Assembly (NCBI RefSeq): GCF_902764455.1
Contig: NZ_CACWVY010000002.1
Coordinates: 33,926-97,925, forward strand
Length of the DNA: 64,000 nucleotides
From: an uncultured Methanobrevibacter sp.
Lineage (GTDB): Archaea > Methanobacteriota > Methanobacteria > Methanobacteriales > Methanobacteriaceae
Direction of reading: 5' to 3'
Under the pieces are notes generated by a model. That model searched no databases. It saw nothing but the letters and a program-made list of their open reading frames with translations, and was not told where the DNA came from. Both the position numbers and the translations under genes were made by a program. Shown here one piece after another: positions 24,813 through 35,144 of the stretch. How positions within the stretch are numbered: position 1 is the first letter of the stretch; each line of letters opens with the position of its first letter.

Positions 24813-25517
24813 ATGACAATAGAAGCAATCGCAGTAGATATCGATGGAACAATAACTGACGAAAAAAGACAAATCTGCATATCCGCAATTAAAGCTCTAA
24901 GAAAAGCAGAAGCAGCAGGCATTCCCACAATTATCGTTACCGGAAATGTGGTAAATTATGCATATGCCACCGAAGTACTTATCGGATGCAGCGGAGGGAT
25001 CGTATGTGAAAACGGAGGTGTCGTATTTAAAGAAGGTGAAAACAACAATGCTGTTGAAACATTAGTTGACAAAGATTTCGTCACATCAGCAGAAAACCAC
25101 TTAAAAGAGAAATTGGGTGAAAAATTCGACCAGCACGCATCCCATGACAACATGTACCGATTAACAGAAACCGTTTTTTACAAAACTCTAAAGAGAGAAG
25201 AACTTGAAGAGGCCTTAAAAGATTTTAAATACCTTGACGAACTTGAAATTTATGACAGCGGTTTTGCACTCCACATTACAGATAAAAGAGTCAACAAAGG
25301 AACTTCACTAAAATATTTATGTGAAAGAAACGGCATCAACATGGAAAATGTGATGGCTATTGGAGACAGCCAGAATGATGAGGATTTCCTTAGGCAAGCG
25401 GGATATAAGATAGCAGTTGGAAATGCCGAAGAAAAACTAAAAGAAATAAGCACTTATACCTGTGAAAATCTATTTGGAGACGGAGTGGCAGAAGCTATTG
25501 AAAAATTTGCACTGTAG
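24813..25517 (+). CDS. Phosphoglycolate phosphatase, archaeal HAD type
   Basis: A 234-residue HAD hydrolase of the Cof/SPP group. Motif I is VDIDGTITDEKR (nucleophile and acid-base aspartates), motif II is IIVTGNVVNY, and motif IV is AIGDSQNDEDFLRQAG. The cap domain in the middle has the length of the Thermoplasma-type phosphoglycolate phosphatase, and the pattern fits the archaeal PGP family. Sucrose-phosphate phosphatase-like activity is a less likely alternative. It follows hypD by 1 nt, and the pmbA ribosome site (GTGAT) overlaps the end of this gene, so hypD, this gene and pmbA form one operon. Confidence 0.88.
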   Translation: MTIEAIAVDIDGTITDEKRQICISAIKALRKAEAAGIPTIIVTGNVVNYAYATEVLIGCSGGIVCENGGVVFKEGENNNAVETLVDKDFVTSAENHLKEKLGEKFDQHASHDNMYRLTETVFYKTLKREELEEALKDFKYLDELEIYDSGFALHITDKRVNKGTSLKYLCERNGINMENVMAIGDSQNDEDFLRQAGYKIAVGNAEEKLKEISTYTCENLFGDGVAEAIEKFAL

Positions 25518-25524
25518 TGATAAT

Positions 25525-26829
25525 ATGATATATGAACTAGCTGAAAAAGCAGAAAAAACAGTTAAAGGCAAATGTGATGCTTACGAAATTTATATTGACG
25601 AAGATAAAACCATAGTACTTGATTCGGAACAGAATGAATTGAACTTTGTAAAAGAGGAGATTGAACAGGGAATTGGAATAAGAGTAATTAAAGACAAAAA
25701 AATCGGATTTGCATTTACTTCAAACTTGGATAAAATTGAAGAAACTGTAAATCAGGCCATAGACAATGCAAAATTAACAAAACCTGATAATTATGCATTT
25801 TCTGAAGTCAGCAAAGTAAATGACGTTAAAGGAGTCTATGATAAAAAATTCAATGACCTTGACCTTGATGAATCAATTGAACTTCTGAAAACCACAATCC
25901 AAACAGCAACAGACAGCGGATGTGAGGTAACAGGTTCAGGATTTGATGCCAGTGAAGGAAGGTCATTAATAATAAATTCCAATGGAGTTTCAATAGAAAA
26001 TCAGGGAACAGGATTTGGACTGGGATTATCAGTAACCATACAAAAAGATGGTGAAATTGCAACTGCATACAATTCACAATCTTCAAGGTTTTTTGAACTG
26101 GACGGTGAAAAATTGGCAAATGAAGTATGTGGCCTTGCCAAAAGTTCTTTGAATACCAAAAGCATTGAAACTGATGATTATGATGCGGTTTTAGATTATT
26201 ATGCTGCAATCGGACTTCTGCAAACATTCATGGGAGCATTCAATGGTGAAAATGTAATGAGAGGAAGATCCATTTTGAAAGATAAACTCGGAAGCGAAAT
26301 AGCTAATCCTACACTGTCAATCATTGACAATCCTCTTTTGGAAAAAGGAATGCATACCACAAAATGTGACGGTGAAGGAAGCGTATCCCAAAAAACAGAT
26401 TTAATTAAAAACGGTGTTTTAAACTCATTTATCTATGATATTTACACCGCAAACAAGGAAAACGTTAAAACAACTTCCAATGGATATAGAGGATCTTATT
26501 TTGGAACACCGCAAATCAGTCCAAGCAATTTAGAATTCAAATTTAGTGAAATGAGAGATTTATCTGAAATCCACAAAGGAGTCCAGATAACAAGTGTCCT
26601 AGGGGCCCACACAGCAAATCCAATATCTGGAGACTTTTCAGTTGAAGCAAGTAATGCATTTAAAATTGAAAATGGTGAACTGACAGACCCTATTAACAAA
26701 GCAATGGTTTCTGGAAATATCTTTGAAATCATGAAAAAAGTAGAAGGAATAAACTCTGAAATTAAACAATACAGCTCATTCATAATTCCTAAACTGTTAG
26801 TACATAATTTAAGAATAGTGGGACAGTGA
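25525..26829 (+). CDS. pmbA: TldE/PmbA-family metalloprotease subunit
   Basis: A 434-residue protein of the TldD/TldE (PmbA) family, whose two members form a peptidase that matures ribosomal peptides and removes tags. Family blocks: VIKDKKIGFAFTSN near the N-terminus, EVTGSGFDASEGRSLIINS, NVMRGRSILKDKLG, the T-S-N-G-YRGSYFGTPQISPSNL region and VLGAHTANPISGDFSVEASNAF. The metal-binding HExxxH motif of TldD is absent, as expected for the TldE/PmbA half. The start is put at ATG 25525 with GTGAT in front, not at a longer in-frame start inside the phosphatase gene. Confidence 0.9.
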   Translation: MIYELAEKAEKTVKGKCDAYEIYIDEDKTIVLDSEQNELNFVKEEIEQGIGIRVIKDKKIGFAFTSNLDKIEETVNQAIDNAKLTKPDNYAFSEVSKVNDVKGVYDKKFNDLDLDESIELLKTTIQTATDSGCEVTGSGFDASEGRSLIINSNGVSIENQGTGFGLGLSVTIQKDGEIATAYNSQSSRFFELDGEKLANEVCGLAKSSLNTKSIETDDYDAVLDYYAAIGLLQTFMGAFNGENVMRGRSILKDKLGSEIANPTLSIIDNPLLEKGMHTTKCDGEGSVSQKTDLIKNGVLNSFIYDIYTANKENVKTTSNGYRGSYFGTPQISPSNLEFKFSEMRDLSEIHKGVQITSVLGAHTANPISGDFSVEASNAFKIENGELTDPINKAMVSGNIFEIMKKVEGINSEIKQYSSFIIPKLLVHNLRIVGQ

Positions 26830-26835
26830 AAAAAA

Positions 26836-26872
26836 AAGGGAAAGAAAAATTAAATCTTTTTTAATTTTTCCC
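26836..26872. terminator. Bidirectional hairpin between pmbA and a convergent small gene
   Basis: AGGG(AAAG)AAAAATTAAA pairs with TTTAATTTTTCCCT around a 5-nt loop, with a 4-nt bulge on the left arm. It is A-rich on one side and T-rich on the other, as expected for a terminator used from both directions. The right arm contains the last codons of the minus-strand gene. Confidence 0.45.
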
Positions 26873-27101
26873 TATATCTTTTGATTGAATCATCTGTATA
26901 GTTTATATTTAAATACTCAGAAGTCAACTCTTTATTTTTATCAAACTCTTTAAACTTATTTTTCATAACATTATCTATTTCTTTATCTAAGTTTTTTAAT
27001 TGAGTTTCAAAAGCAAATTCTGATTTTCTAATGTTAACATTAGATTTATGAGCAAGTCTTTCAATTTCTTTTTCAAATTCTGCTTCTTTATCTTTAGCCA
27101 T
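26850..27101 (-). CDS. Small charged helical protein, unknown
   Basis: An 83-residue, strongly charged protein with no hydrophobic segment. Most of it (KEAEFEKEIERLAHKS ... ETQLKNLDKEIDNVMKNKFKEF) has heptad-like spacing and is probably a coiled coil. I know no named family. The start is ATG 27101, five nt behind GGTGAT; the TTG one codon earlier is too close to that site. It lies 9 nt after the GyrI-like gene and is likely co-transcribed with it. Confidence 0.6.
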   Translation of the reverse strand: MAKDKEAEFEKEIERLAHKSNVNIRKSEFAFETQLKNLDKEIDNVMKNKFKEFDKNKELTSEYLNINYTDDSIKRYREKLKKI

Positions 27102-27110
27102 CAAATCACC

Positions 27111-27572
27111 TTACATCTCAATAATAGGCAACTGAATTTCAGTGATGAAATCATCTTCATCATCACAATTATAGAACCCTTTGATTAAAACTTCCTTAGG
27201 AGATCCTATAATATCATAATTATTGGCCTGTGCAACTTCAACCAACTCAGCATAGGTATCCATGATATTGTCAGTTGAACCAAAGTGTTTTCCTGCAAGA
27301 ACCTTGTTTTCAATCATGTCAACGACACGAATCCTGTCAGTTTCATCCGGATCACCTTTAATGGCAATGCTTACATCATATACAACATCACCTTCATTAA
27401 CTTCATGCCTTGGTGAAAAATAAACAATAAATGGTTCTCCTTCAGTTTCAATATCTTCAGTATCAACCCAATCCATCAATATGGAAAGGAATATTCCTAA
27501 ATCTCCAATTGGAGTTTTACAATTAATCACTCCCAATTTTTGTTCTGGAATTACTTTTACTTCATAATCCAT
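27111..27572 (-). CDS. GyrI-like small-molecule-binding protein
   Basis: A 153-residue protein with the GyrI/AraC effector-binding (SHS2 duplication) fold. The beginning YEVKVIPEQKLGVINCKTPIGDLG, the middle FIVYFSPRHEVNEGDVVYDVSIAI and the KVLAGKHFGSTDNIMDTYAELVEVAQANNYDI helix-strand unit are typical. The acidic residue expected in the cleft is present in the final EIQLPI strand. Such stand-alone domains bind or hydrolyse cyclic or aromatic small molecules. The ligand is unknown. The AGGTG ribosome site supports the start. Confidence 0.78.
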   Translation of the reverse strand: MDYEVKVIPEQKLGVINCKTPIGDLGIFLSILMDWVDTEDIETEGEPFIVYFSPRHEVNEGDVVYDVSIAIKGDPDETDRIRVVDMIENKVLAGKHFGSTDNIMDTYAELVEVAQANNYDIIGSPKEVLIKGFYNCDDEDDFITEIQLPIIEM

Positions 27573-27599
27573 TATTACACCTACTTAAATTTTATAATC

Positions 27600-28823
27600 C
27601 TAATTAAATAAATAAACTTCTACTTCTTCTCCCTCATCAACAAGTTCGACTAATTTTGGAATTTTTACATAACCGTCAGCAGTTGAAAGTGAAAAAATTG
27701 CACCGGAATCCTTAAATATCGGTTGAATATTATCTCCATCAACTTTAACAAGCTGGTATTGCATTCTTCCAACCTGAGAGTGGATTCTTTTAGTGATTTT
27801 GCCTTTAACAACTTCAAGTTCAAAGTTTCTATTGATACCTGAAAGTCTTGTTAAAGGTTCAGCTACAAATGCATTGAATATCATTAAAGCGGAAACTGGA
27901 TTACCTGGTAGTCCAATGACCAATTTTTCATCAATAACACCAACAATAGTAGGTTTTCCCGGCTGAACTGAAATACCATGAATGTGAACTTCACCCAATT
28001 CATCCAAAACATGCTTTAAGACATCTCCAAGACCTGCAGAAGTTCCGCCAGAACAGAACAGAACATCCACTTCTTTAAGGGAATTGATGATTTTTTCCTT
28101 TACTTCATCATAGTCATCTCTCATGACCCCTAAGAATTTAGCATCTGCACCACAGGAAACAGCATCATTCTTAATCATCCCACCATTTACATCATAGATT
28201 TTTCCATAATCTAACTCCTGACCCTGAAGAGTAATTTCATTACCTGATGAAAGTATACCAACACTAGGTTTTTTGTAAACTTCAATAGTTTCGAAACCTT
28301 GAGAAAGTAAAACTCCAATTTTTCCAGAATTTAAAAAGTCTCCTTTTTTAAGAATCAATTTGCCTTCTTCAATGTCAGAACCTTTTTTTGCAACATCTTG
28401 AGAAGGAGTAGCAGTAGTCAAAAGGTTAACTTTGCCGTCCATCTTTTCTGCATATTCAACCATTACAACAGCATCAGCACCCTCAGGCATGGCTGCACCA
28501 GTGCTTATTTCAATACATTTACCTTCTTCAACCTTCTTGTCAGTAGTAGAACCTGCTTCCAAAAAGTCAATAACATCCAAAGTATTCGGACTTTCTTCAG
28601 ACGCGCCAAAACTGTCACTGGACAGAATTGCAAAACCGTCCTTTAATGCTTTGTCAAATGGAGGAAAATCCATTCTTGAGTAAACATCCTCAAATAAAAT
28701 CCTACCATAAGCTTCACTTACATCAATCTCTTCACTTTGTGGCTTTAAATTTTCATTAAATAAATTTTGAATAATATCAATAGCTTCATCGCATTCCTTA
28801 ATTTTTAAAAATTCAGTTCCCAT
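27600..28823 (-). CDS. moeA: Molybdopterin molybdenumtransferase (MoeA)
   Basis: A protein of about 407 residues that inserts Mo or W into molybdopterin, needed for formylmethanofuran and formate dehydrogenases. Blocks: YGRILFEDVYSRMDFPPFDKALKDGFAI, EISTGAAMPEGADAVVMVEY, GVLLSQGFETIEVYKKPSVGILSSGNEI, the FCSGGTSAGLGDVL loop and VIGLPGNPVSALMIF. A small C-terminal beta domain closes the protein. ATG 28823 is preferred over GTG 28832 because GTGGTAAT sits just before it. In the first block, FDKALKDGFA replaces the common FDNSAMDGYA, still within family variation. Confidence 0.93.
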   Translation of the reverse strand: MGTEFLKIKECDEAIDIIQNLFNENLKPQSEEIDVSEAYGRILFEDVYSRMDFPPFDKALKDGFAILSSDSFGASEESPNTLDVIDFLEAGSTTDKKVEEGKCIEISTGAAMPEGADAVVMVEYAEKMDGKVNLLTTATPSQDVAKKGSDIEEGKLILKKGDFLNSGKIGVLLSQGFETIEVYKKPSVGILSSGNEITLQGQELDYGKIYDVNGGMIKNDAVSCGADAKFLGVMRDDYDEVKEKIINSLKEVDVLFCSGGTSAGLGDVLKHVLDELGEVHIHGISVQPGKPTIVGVIDEKLVIGLPGNPVSALMIFNAFVAEPLTRLSGINRNFELEVVKGKITKRIHSQVGRMQYQLVKVDGDNIQPIFKDSGAIFSLSTADGYVKIPKLVELVDEGEEVEVYLFN

Positions 28824-28930
28824 TATTACCACTTTATATTAAATCCAATAACTTAATATATAATATATTCATATAAATATAAATAATTTAATCTTATGGA
28901 GAAACGTATTATTATTTTGGAGGAGAGTAT

Positions 28931-29236
28931 TTGTCAAAACCAAATCAAAATCAACAACAAGAGTACAGAAGAGTAAGGACTCCTAAAAAAGGAGAAATAC
29001 CTGGAGTAGTTGAACAAATCATGGGACACGGAAAATTAAAAGTCCGCTGTGCTGATGGAAATATAAGAATGACCAGAATCCCTGGAAAAATGAAAAAACG
29101 TATTTGGATTCGTGAAGGTGACGTGATCCTTGTAAAACCATGGGATTTCCAATCAGATGAAAAAGCTGATGTAATTTGGAGATACACAAAAACCGAATCC
29201 AATTGGCTTGAAAGAAAAGGCTACTTAAAAATGTAG
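28931..29236 (+). CDS. Translation initiation factor aIF1A
   Basis: A 101-residue OB-fold (S1-like) factor equivalent to eukaryotic eIF1A and bacterial IF1, which occupies the ribosomal A site during initiation. The basic N-terminal tail leads into RRVRTPKKGEIPGVVEQIMGHGKLKVRCADG, then the typical RIPGKMKKRIWIREGDVILVKPWDFQSDEKADVIWRYT. The start is TTG 28931, 7 nt after GGAGGAGA; no ATG fits the family's N-terminus. It is followed directly by RIO1 and, a little further on, the KH protein, the archaeal order shared with early ribosome biogenesis genes. Confidence 0.96.
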   Translation: MSKPNQNQQQEYRRVRTPKKGEIPGVVEQIMGHGKLKVRCADGNIRMTRIPGKMKKRIWIREGDVILVKPWDFQSDEKADVIWRYTKTESNWLERKGYLKM

Positions 29237-29262
29237 TCTTATTACTTATTTTTTTGATTTTA

Positions 29263-30036
29263 ATGGACCCTAAAGTAGCTAAAGCTGATGCAAAGCATCA
29301 AAAAATTCATTCTGAAAAACGTAGAAAAGACAATTCAGAAAGAAAAACCGGAAATGAAATTTTTGATAAAATAACATTAGAAACATTATACAAATTAGCT
29401 AATCAGGGACATATTGATATTTTAAATGGCGCCATAAGTACAGGTAAGGAAGCTAATGTACTTACAGGCATTACAGATGATGAAAAATTTGTTGCAGTTA
29501 AAATCTACAGAATTGCAACATCTGATTTTAAGAAAATGGACTATTACCTCAAAGGCGATCCGAGATTTAATGTGAAAACCAAAAATAAACGCAAAATCAT
29601 TTATTCATGGGTTACAAAAGAATTCAAAAATCTAACAAGACTTTATGATGCCGGAGTAACCGTTCCAAAACCAATAACCAGTGCAAATAATGTGCTTTTA
29701 ATAGAATTCATCGGTGATAAAGACGGAAATCCTGCACAACCAGTTAAAAACCAGCCCCCACAAAATCCCGACGAATTTTGGAATAAATTGCTTGTTGAGT
29801 TGAAACTGTTTGTAAGACAGGCAAAATTAGTTCATGGAGATTTATCCAACTATAATATTTTAAATTTAAATGAAAAACCAGTTATAATTGATGTTTCACA
29901 GTCAGTAGTGCTGGATAATCCAATTTCAAAAGAATTGCTTGAGCGAGACATTAACACCCTTGTTCGGGAATATACAAAACTAGGTGTAGAAACTAATTTT
30001 AAAGAAGTTTGGGAATATGTGAATCCAAAGTTTTAA
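29263..30036 (+). CDS. rio1: RIO1 serine protein kinase
   Basis: A 257-residue atypical kinase/ATPase of 40S/30S maturation. The RIO-type P-loop is STGKEANV, followed by the ATP lysine in VAVKIYR; the flexible loop contains DPRFN. The catalytic HGDLSNYN (Asp and Asn) and metal-binding IIDVSQ replace the DFG of normal kinases. The long basic N-terminus (KHQKIHSEKRRKDNSERK) is typical of the Rio1 group. ATG 29263 is chosen over TTG 29254. There is no clear ribosome site, but a position 27 nt after aIF1A suggests translation from the same mRNA. Confidence 0.94.
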   Translation: MDPKVAKADAKHQKIHSEKRRKDNSERKTGNEIFDKITLETLYKLANQGHIDILNGAISTGKEANVLTGITDDEKFVAVKIYRIATSDFKKMDYYLKGDPRFNVKTKNKRKIIYSWVTKEFKNLTRLYDAGVTVPKPITSANNVLLIEFIGDKDGNPAQPVKNQPPQNPDEFWNKLLVELKLFVRQAKLVHGDLSNYNILNLNEKPVIIDVSQSVVLDNPISKELLERDINTLVREYTKLGVETNFKEVWEYVNPKF

Positions 30037-30116
30037 ATAAAAAATATAATTGCAGATGGAATCATATTAACTCCATCAGACAATCTTACCAAACATCAGT
30101 TTTGAAATTACTGCAC

Positions 30117-30887
30117 TCATTCACCATAAATACTTTTTCTAATATTAGACATGAATCGTTCTTCATCATCATTCAAATCAAGATCACTCAATTTATCTTT
30201 ACCAATACGTTTTATACGAATTATAAATACCAGAACCCAAGTTAATAGAAAAGATAATACACTTAATAATGGAGATACGAATGCCAAAATAATAGACAAT
30301 ACTGAACTGATAACCGGCGCCAACAATAAATATAATAATGTCAATAAAACACCTTTAAGATATAGTTTTAAATTAGGAAATTCAATTCCTTCATCATGGG
30401 CCTTATTGATATTAGTTTTTATTTCATCTTTCTTATCAAAATAATCTTTAAAATTATTCCGGATTAATAAAAGAAATATTAATATGTACAATAAACTGAT
30501 TACCAATATCAATACTGAAAAGAACATATTCACTTCAATATAATTGAAAAATTTAAAAAAGAATCCTGTTGCAAAGGGTATTAAACAAACAACAGCCAGT
30601 GTAATCATATTTAAAGTCAATATACCATAACTTATTTTATTAAAATTAAAAAGAATGACCGTGTTTTCCCAAAAATTATATACAAGATAAAAGCTTATGA
30701 AATATATCAGAATAGATGGCAATAGAAAATTTACTAAATAATCACTTAAACCAACACCCGAAGATATATCCGCAATTGTTGGAACTGCTATTTCTAAAAC
30801 AAGAATTGTCATAGCGATTGCAAAAACACCATCAGTGATTGCAGCATGCCTATCAGTTAAGTTATTTAAAAGTTCACTACCTGCCAT
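30117..30887 (-). CDS. TMEM175-family (DUF1211) potassium-channel-like membrane protein
   Basis: A 256-residue protein with about six hydrophobic segments. The N-terminal RHAAITDGVFAIAMTILVLEI matches the family signature R-x-x-A-F-S-D-G-V-F-A-I-x-x-T-L-L-V-L, with ITD in place of FSD. This first helix lines the pore of TMEM175-type K+ channels. The family's second half is present (NFWENTVILFN, several long membrane helices), but the last helices and basic tail look specific to this lineage. Ion selectivity is inferred from the family only. Confidence 0.72.
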   Translation of the reverse strand: MAGSELLNNLTDRHAAITDGVFAIAMTILVLEIAVPTIADISSGVGLSDYLVNFLLPSILIYFISFYLVYNFWENTVILFNFNKISYGILTLNMITLAVVCLIPFATGFFFKFFNYIEVNMFFSVLILVISLLYILIFLLLIRNNFKDYFDKKDEIKTNINKAHDEGIEFPNLKLYLKGVLLTLLYLLLAPVISSVLSIILAFVSPLLSVLSFLLTWVLVFIIRIKRIGKDKLSDLDLNDDEERFMSNIRKSIYGE

Positions 30888-31048
30888 ATTATAATATATG
30901 TCATTATTTTATTTAACATTATGTCATCATTCATTTCCTGAGATGTTTAATTAAATCATCTTAAAAGTTAAATACTAATTTTAACAAAAACATTTAAAGA
31001 TTTGAAATTAAATAAATAATATTACTCTTAATAAAAAAGGTGAAAATT

Positions 31049-31666
31049 ATGCCGGAAACAGATTACTTAAAAATACCTCAAAACAGAGTAGGGGCATTAA
31101 TTGGAAGCAATGGAGGAGTAAAAAAATCCATTGAAAAGGCAACTGGAACAATCCTGGACATTGACAGTGACGACGGGACAGTTTATATCACACCTAGGGA
31201 AGACATGGAAGACCCTTTAGGAGTTTGGAATGCTAATCATATCGTTAAAGCAGTTGCCCGTGGATTTAATCCGGAAGTTGCACTTAAATTAGTTAATGAT
31301 GATATTTATCTTGAAGTCATAAGCTTACCATTATACATTGGAAAATCTAAAAAGGCCCTTGCAAGATACAAAGGAAGAATTATTGGAAAAGATGGAAAAA
31401 CACGTGAAATAATCATGGAAATGGCTGAAGTAGATATGGCAGTTTATGGTAAAACAGTTTCATTAATAGGCGAAATGAACAACATCATGATTGCAAAAGA
31501 AGCTATTGAGATGATATTGAACGGATCCAGACACAAATCCGTTTACGGATTTTTAGAACATAAAAAAGAAGATTTAAAATTAAAAGAATTTAAAGACTTA
31601 GTGGGAATCGAAGACGATAAAATCGAATTTAAAGATGGAATCGACTTTGATGAAGATAATATTTAG
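31049..31666 (+). CDS. KH-domain RNA-binding protein (Dim2/Krr1-like)
   Basis: A 205-residue protein with two KH domains. KH1 has the GxxG loop in LIGSNGGVKKSIEKATG, and KH2 in YKGRIIGKDGKTREIIMEM. In archaea and eukaryotes this family (Pno1/Dim2) helps fold and process the 3' end of small-subunit rRNA and works with Rio1, which lies just upstream. ATG 31049 is chosen over GTG 31040, because GGTGAAAATT gives a proper ribosome site for it. The stop codon lies inside a palindrome that probably ends the transcript. Confidence 0.92.
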   Translation: MPETDYLKIPQNRVGALIGSNGGVKKSIEKATGTILDIDSDDGTVYITPREDMEDPLGVWNANHIVKAVARGFNPEVALKLVNDDIYLEVISLPLYIGKSKKALARYKGRIIGKDGKTREIIMEMAEVDMAVYGKTVSLIGEMNNIMIAKEAIEMILNGSRHKSVYGFLEHKKEDLKLKEFKDLVGIEDDKIEFKDGIDFDEDNI

Positions 31667-31696
31667 GAGTTGAAACTCCTAAAAACTATTTTTTTA
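31662..31696 (+). terminator. Hairpin terminator overlapping the KH-gene stop codon
   Basis: TTTAGGAGTT, loop GA, AACTCCTAAA (31662-31683) is a perfect 10-bp stem, followed by an A-rich gap and an eight-T run (31689-31696). The TAG stop (31664-31666) is in the left arm, so translation to the end would compete with hairpin formation. Confidence 0.6.
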
Positions 31697-32234
31697 ACTT
31701 ATTTAAAAAGCATACCAATTTGTCATACTTCCGGATGCCGAATAACTCCTATTTTTGAAGCTATCAAGGTGAAGTTTATGTACAATATTGTTTATACTAT
31801 TTTTTGAAAACATAAGGGTAATCAATATGTCCATTAACATATTTAAGATGGTTAGTTCTAAATAAAAACAATTTTAGACTCTTAGAACAATTTTATAGAC
31901 CCATACAACTTTTTATTTAATTTAAAAAATAAGGCATTTCCAATCATAAAATCTAATTCAAATAAATATTACATTTTAGAATCAATTTTAATGAAAGATT
32001 ACTATAAAAATAATGTTAGTAATTACAAACCATTATATACTTTAACCAATATATATAGATAGTGTAGTGTAAATACTATATTTTCTACATGTTTTTAACT
32101 TATTATTTTACCACATATTTAAACCAGTTAGATAGGGTAGGGTATGAATATTACTTATCAAATGCTCTCTGACTTCATTTAAATATTATTATGATAATAC
32201 TTTAAAACATATTTAATTTTAAGGAGGAAAAATT
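31667..32234. other. 568-bp regulatory-looking spacer before top6B
   Basis: Holds the KH-gene terminator, a very AT-rich middle without a supported gene, a TATA-like ATTATATAC at about 32032-32041, two near-identical 16-bp direct repeats (32056-32071 and 32129-32144) and the top6B ribosome site (AAGGAGGA). Confidence 0.6.
32056..32144 (+). repeat. Pair of 16-bp direct repeats upstream of top6B
   Basis: TAGATAGTGTAGTGTA (32056-32071) and TAGATAGGGTAGGGTA (32129-32144) agree in 14 of 16 positions. Both are preceded by ACCA a few bases upstream. The start-to-start distance is 73 bp, close to seven turns of B-DNA, so both would face the same side. Each copy itself contains an internal GTAG/GTA repeat. 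They may be operator sites for the topoisomerase VI operon. Confidence 0.5.
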
Positions 32235-33938
32235 TTGGCTCAACAAGCGGGAATTGATTGGGATGAAGATTTTGACAGATTGACTCCATCCCAATTCTTT
32301 AGAAAAAACAAGCAAATGCTTGGATTTACTGGTAAAATTCGTTCTTTAACCATTGTTTTCCATGAACTGATTACAAACAGTTTTGATGCATGTGAAGAAG
32401 CAGGAATCTTACCAGATATCGACATAGAATTAAAGCGTGTTGATAAAGAACATTACATTTTAAGACACAAGGATAACGGACCGGGAATTCCTGAAGACTA
32501 CGTAATGCAGGTATACTGTATGATGTTTGCAGGATCAAAATTCAGAAACATCCAATCCAGAGGACAACAAGGTTTAGGTTGTAGTGGATGTGTACTTTTA
32601 TCACAAATGACCACCGGTAAACCGGCCCATGTAATTTCATGTTTCAAAGAAGGAGATGAAATTAAAGGAGTTAAAATGAAATTCCAAATGGATGTGGAAA
32701 ACAACCGTGGAATTTTAATGGAAAGAGAAGACTATCCTGCAGACAGCACTGGTGTCTGTATTGAATTACAATTTAAAGACGTGTCCTACTCTCTTGCAGA
32801 ACAGGGTGCTTTTGAATACATCAGAAGAACCATGATCGGTAACCCTCATGCAAAAATTACATTTAGAGACCCATCCGGACACAAATATATCTTTAAAAGA
32901 GCAGCAGATGTAGTTCCAGTACAACCAAAAGAAGTATTACCACATCCAAAAGGTGTAAGTGCTGATGACTTAATGACAATGGCTAAAAACACCGACAGTA
33001 GAAGATATAAAAGTATGTTAACTTCATCAATGTCAAGAATGTCAAACAAAAGAGTTGATGAAATTGCCGAAATGACCGGAATTGACATGAACAAACGTCC
33101 AAAAGCAATGACTTTCCCAGAAGCTGAAGCTATTGTACATTGTTTCAAGAAAATGAAATTCATGGCTCCTCCAACTGATGGACTTATACCTATCGGTTCT
33201 GAACAAATTGAAAAAGGTATGAAACAAATTCTTAAACCTGAATTTGTAACAACAATTACAAGAAAACCTGTTACCTACCAAGGGGGTGTGTCATTCATTA
33301 TTGAAGCGGGACTTGCATACGGTGGAGATGCAGGAAGAGTAGTTAATGAGAAAAGAAAATCTGAAATCATGAGATTTGCAAACAGAGTTCCATTAACTTT
33401 CGATGCAGGAAGCTGTGCAATTACAGAAGCTTTAAAAAGTATTGACTGGAAACGTTATGGCTTAAAAGACATGGATAATACTCCATTAACCTTATTTGTA
33501 AATATTATCTCTACACAGGTACCTTACCTTTCAACAGGAAAACAAAGTGTATCACCTGAACCTGAAATTGTTCACGAAATCAGACAGGCAACAATGAAAC
33601 TAGCTCGTAAACTACAAAAGCACATCAGAGCTAAAAGAGCAGCAAAAGAAAAGGAAAAACGTTCAAAAGTATTTGAAGAATACGTTCCAGTTATTATTGA
33701 AGAAGCTGCAAAGCTTGGTGAAACAGGAGTTCCTGAATATCATGAAGTTTTAGCAAAAGTAACCAAAAGAGCTCTTGCTGAATTACTCGGTGAGAAAGTT
33801 GAAGATGAAGAGGAAGAAGAAGAACTCGATGCAATCATCATGGAAGAAGTTGACGAATTCGGACATACTGTTGAAGAAGGTCAATCTGCATTAGATAAGT
33901 TCAATGAAGATGATGTTGAAGAGGATTTTGAGGATTAG
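32235..33938 (+). CDS. top6B: DNA topoisomerase VI subunit B
   Basis: A 567-residue GHKL ATPase subunit of the type IIB topoisomerase that relaxes and decatenates DNA. ATP-binding blocks: [14 protein letters not shown] (N box), [14 protein letters not shown] (G1), [13 protein letters not shown] (G2). The H2TH and transducer domains follow, with the switch lysine in STGKQSVS. The tail after about 520 is very acidic ([10 protein letters not shown]...[15 protein letters not shown]). The start is TTG 32235 behind AAGGAGGA. top6A follows 9 nt after the stop, so the two subunits are translated from one mRNA. Confidence 0.97.
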   Translation: MAQQAGIDWDEDFDRLTPSQFFRKNKQMLGFTGKIRSLTIVFHELITNSFDACEEAGILPDIDIELKRVDKEHYILRHKDNGPGIPEDYVMQVYCMMFAGSKFRNIQSRGQQGLGCSGCVLLSQMTTGKPAHVISCFKEGDEIKGVKMKFQMDVENNRGILMEREDYPADSTGVCIELQFKDVSYSLAEQGAFEYIRRTMIGNPHAKITFRDPSGHKYIFKRAADVVPVQPKEVLPHPKGVSADDLMTMAKNTDSRRYKSMLTSSMSRMSNKRVDEIAEMTGIDMNKRPKAMTFPEAEAIVHCFKKMKFMAPPTDGLIPIGSEQIEKGMKQILKPEFVTTITRKPVTYQGGVSFIIEAGLAYGGDAGRVVNEKRKSEIMRFANRVPLTFDAGSCAITEALKSIDWKRYGLKDMDNTPLTLFVNIISTQVPYLSTGKQSVSPEPEIVHEIRQATMKLARKLQKHIRAKRAAKEKEKRSKVFEEYVPVIIEEAAKLGETGVPEYHEVLAKVTKRALAELLGEKVEDEEEEEELDAIIMEEVDEFGHTVEEGQSALDKFNEDDVEEDFED

Positions 33939-33947
33939 GTGATTTAA

Positions 33948-35039
<1,092 letters not shown>

Positions 35040-35058
35040 TCTTGAAATTTTCCTCCTT

Positions 35059-35076
35059 ATTTTTTTATTTTTTTTT
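35059..35076 (+). terminator. T-rich terminator after top6A
   Basis: The stop codon is followed by CCTCCTTATTTTTTTATTTTTTTTT, a long run of T with almost no stem, the usual archaeal intrinsic terminator. The same CCTCCTTATTTTT pattern ends the copper operon at 37586. Confidence 0.6.
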
Positions 35077-35113
35077 GAAATTTCACCCAAACTTTTATAT
35101 ACTAATTCTAACA

Positions 35114-35131
35114 TATACCCCCACAGGTATA
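35114..35131 (+). promoter_or_regulatory. CsoR-type operator upstream of the csoR gene
   Basis: TATACC-CCCACA-GGTATA, an 18-bp inverted repeat ending 13 nt before the csoR start codon. It has the same size and TATACCCC...GGTATA sequence as the second site at 35436-35453, and resembles the G/C-tract palindromes (TACCC...GGGTA) bound by CsoR/RcnR repressors. Autoregulation by the downstream CsoR is inferred. Confidence 0.65.
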
Positions 35132-35144
35132 CGAGGTGTTTATT

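Noticed and set aside
24499..24888. Antisense open frame over hypD and the phosphatase
   Set aside because: It spans the junction of two clearly real genes, has no start signal and no known domain.
31831..31869. Mini-ORF of 12 codons (MSINIFKMVSSK) between the KH gene and top6B
   Set aside because: No ribosome site and too short to support.
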